Positions 63,846 to 64,000 of a DNA stretch of 64,000 bases are shown one piece after another. Location of the stretch: the NCBI RefSeq assembly GCF_900109745.1, contig NZ_FOAV01000001.1, positions 1 through 64,000 of the forward strand. Reading direction: 5' to 3'. Below the pieces are notes generated by a model that was not told where the DNA came from, did no database searches, and saw nothing but the letters and a program-made list of their open reading frames with translations. This DNA comes from Roseateles sp. YR242. Its GTDB lineage: Bacteria > Pseudomonadota > Gammaproteobacteria > Burkholderiales > Burkholderiaceae_C. A program made the position numbers and the translations under genes. Positions within the stretch are counted from its first letter, which is position 1; every line of letters starts with the position of its first letter.

Positions 63846-64000
63846 ATGCGCTTCTACGTCTCTGACCTGGACGGCACCCTGCTCGACCCCCAGGCCCGCC
63901 TTTCCTCCGCCACCCGCGACGGCCTGGTCGAATTGCTCCACGAGGGCCTGGCCTTCACCGTGGCCAGCGCCCGGCACGTGATGTCCATCGCCCGCATCCT
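63846..64000 (+). CDS. HAD hydrolase, Cof-type (partial at the window end)
   Basis: The first 51 codons of a haloacid dehalogenase-family phosphatase. The catalytic motif DLDGTLLD is at residues 7-14, and ARLSSATRDGL is a typical Cof-like follow-on. The rest of the gene lies beyond the window. Substrate, probably a sugar phosphate or nucleotide, cannot be told. Confidence 0.85.
   Translation, partial: MRFYVSDLDGTLLDPQARLSSATRDGLVELLHEGLAFTVASARHVMSIARI

Noticed and set aside
1-64000. CRISPR arrays, insertion sequences, prophage genes or rRNA.
   Set aside because: Looked for across the window; no spaced direct repeats of CRISPR type, no transposase or integrase motifs and no rRNA segments were seen.

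Overview
This 64-kb window is a chromosomal segment of a GC-rich betaproteobacterium, most likely a Burkholderiales of the Rubrivivax/Leptothrix/Roseateles type. The gene content points there: a 14-gene nuo operon (A to N) followed by DUF2818, a Nudix hydrolase and DUF1178; the block rpsO-pnp-qor-tpiA-secG-tRNA-Leu just upstream of nuoA; the order alaC-hom-thrC-moeA-moaD; and a PA2779/PA2778-type pair. No integrase, transposase, phage gene or CRISPR array was seen. The placement is inferred from gene order and protein families; no search was run.

Layout. 0.2-3.3 kb: threonine catabolism (SDR-type threonine dehydrogenase and Kbl) with a divergent XRE-cupin regulator and a dyad-rich operator between them. 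3.3-4.6 kb: an autoinhibited Fic protein with a C-terminal winged helix, preceded by an array of repeated operator-like half-sites. 4.7-7.1 kb: a coupled DUF4198/EF-hand periplasmic pair, a truncated DUF4349 remnant and a small membrane protein. 7.3-10.4 kb: YihY/BrkB divergent from DUF2069 plus a FAD-linked 2-hydroxyacid dehydrogenase. 10.4-14.9 kb: an RND efflux pump and its adaptor, without an outer-membrane channel. 15.3-31.7 kb: DUF1178, Nudix, DUF2818 and the complete NADH:quinone oxidoreductase operon, all on the minus strand. 31.9-37.5 kb: terminator, tRNA-Leu(GAG), secG, tpiA, quinone oxidoreductase, pnp, rpsO. 37.6-42.2 kb: a degenerate EAL-HDOD protein with a Met/His-rich insert, then a two-component system and a small membrane protein. 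42.5-48.5 kb: a PBP7-type peptidase, a PA2779-family protein, a C39-like lipoprotein peptidase, a membrane-bound spermidine-synthase-like enzyme and an exported FAD oxidoreductase. 48.6-52.7 kb: a three-subunit periplasmic sugar or sugar-acid dehydrogenase (Tat small subunit, GMC flavoprotein, triheme cytochrome) behind two LacI-type operators. 53.1-58.8 kb: moaD, moeA, thrC, hom, alaC. 58.8-64 kb: a Mth938-like protein, a BCP peroxiredoxin, PIN-PhoH, an MFS exporter and the start of a HAD hydrolase.

How the parts work together. Most of the window is core metabolism: complex I, RNA decay and translation, the aspartate-to-threonine branch, and molybdenum cofactor synthesis. Electron input also comes from the periplasmic GMC dehydrogenase and the FAD-linked hydroxyacid dehydrogenase. 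The accessory interest lies in regulation and the envelope: the Fic operator array, a possible peptidase/substrate pair (C39-like lipoprotein and a double-glycine PA2779 protein), the Met/His-rich HDOD insert, LacI-like operators with no LacI gene nearby, a moaD without the usual moaE, and many short-period tandem repeats confined to the edges of transcription units. Three genes appear to start at TTG, two of them at a TTGA stop/start overlap.
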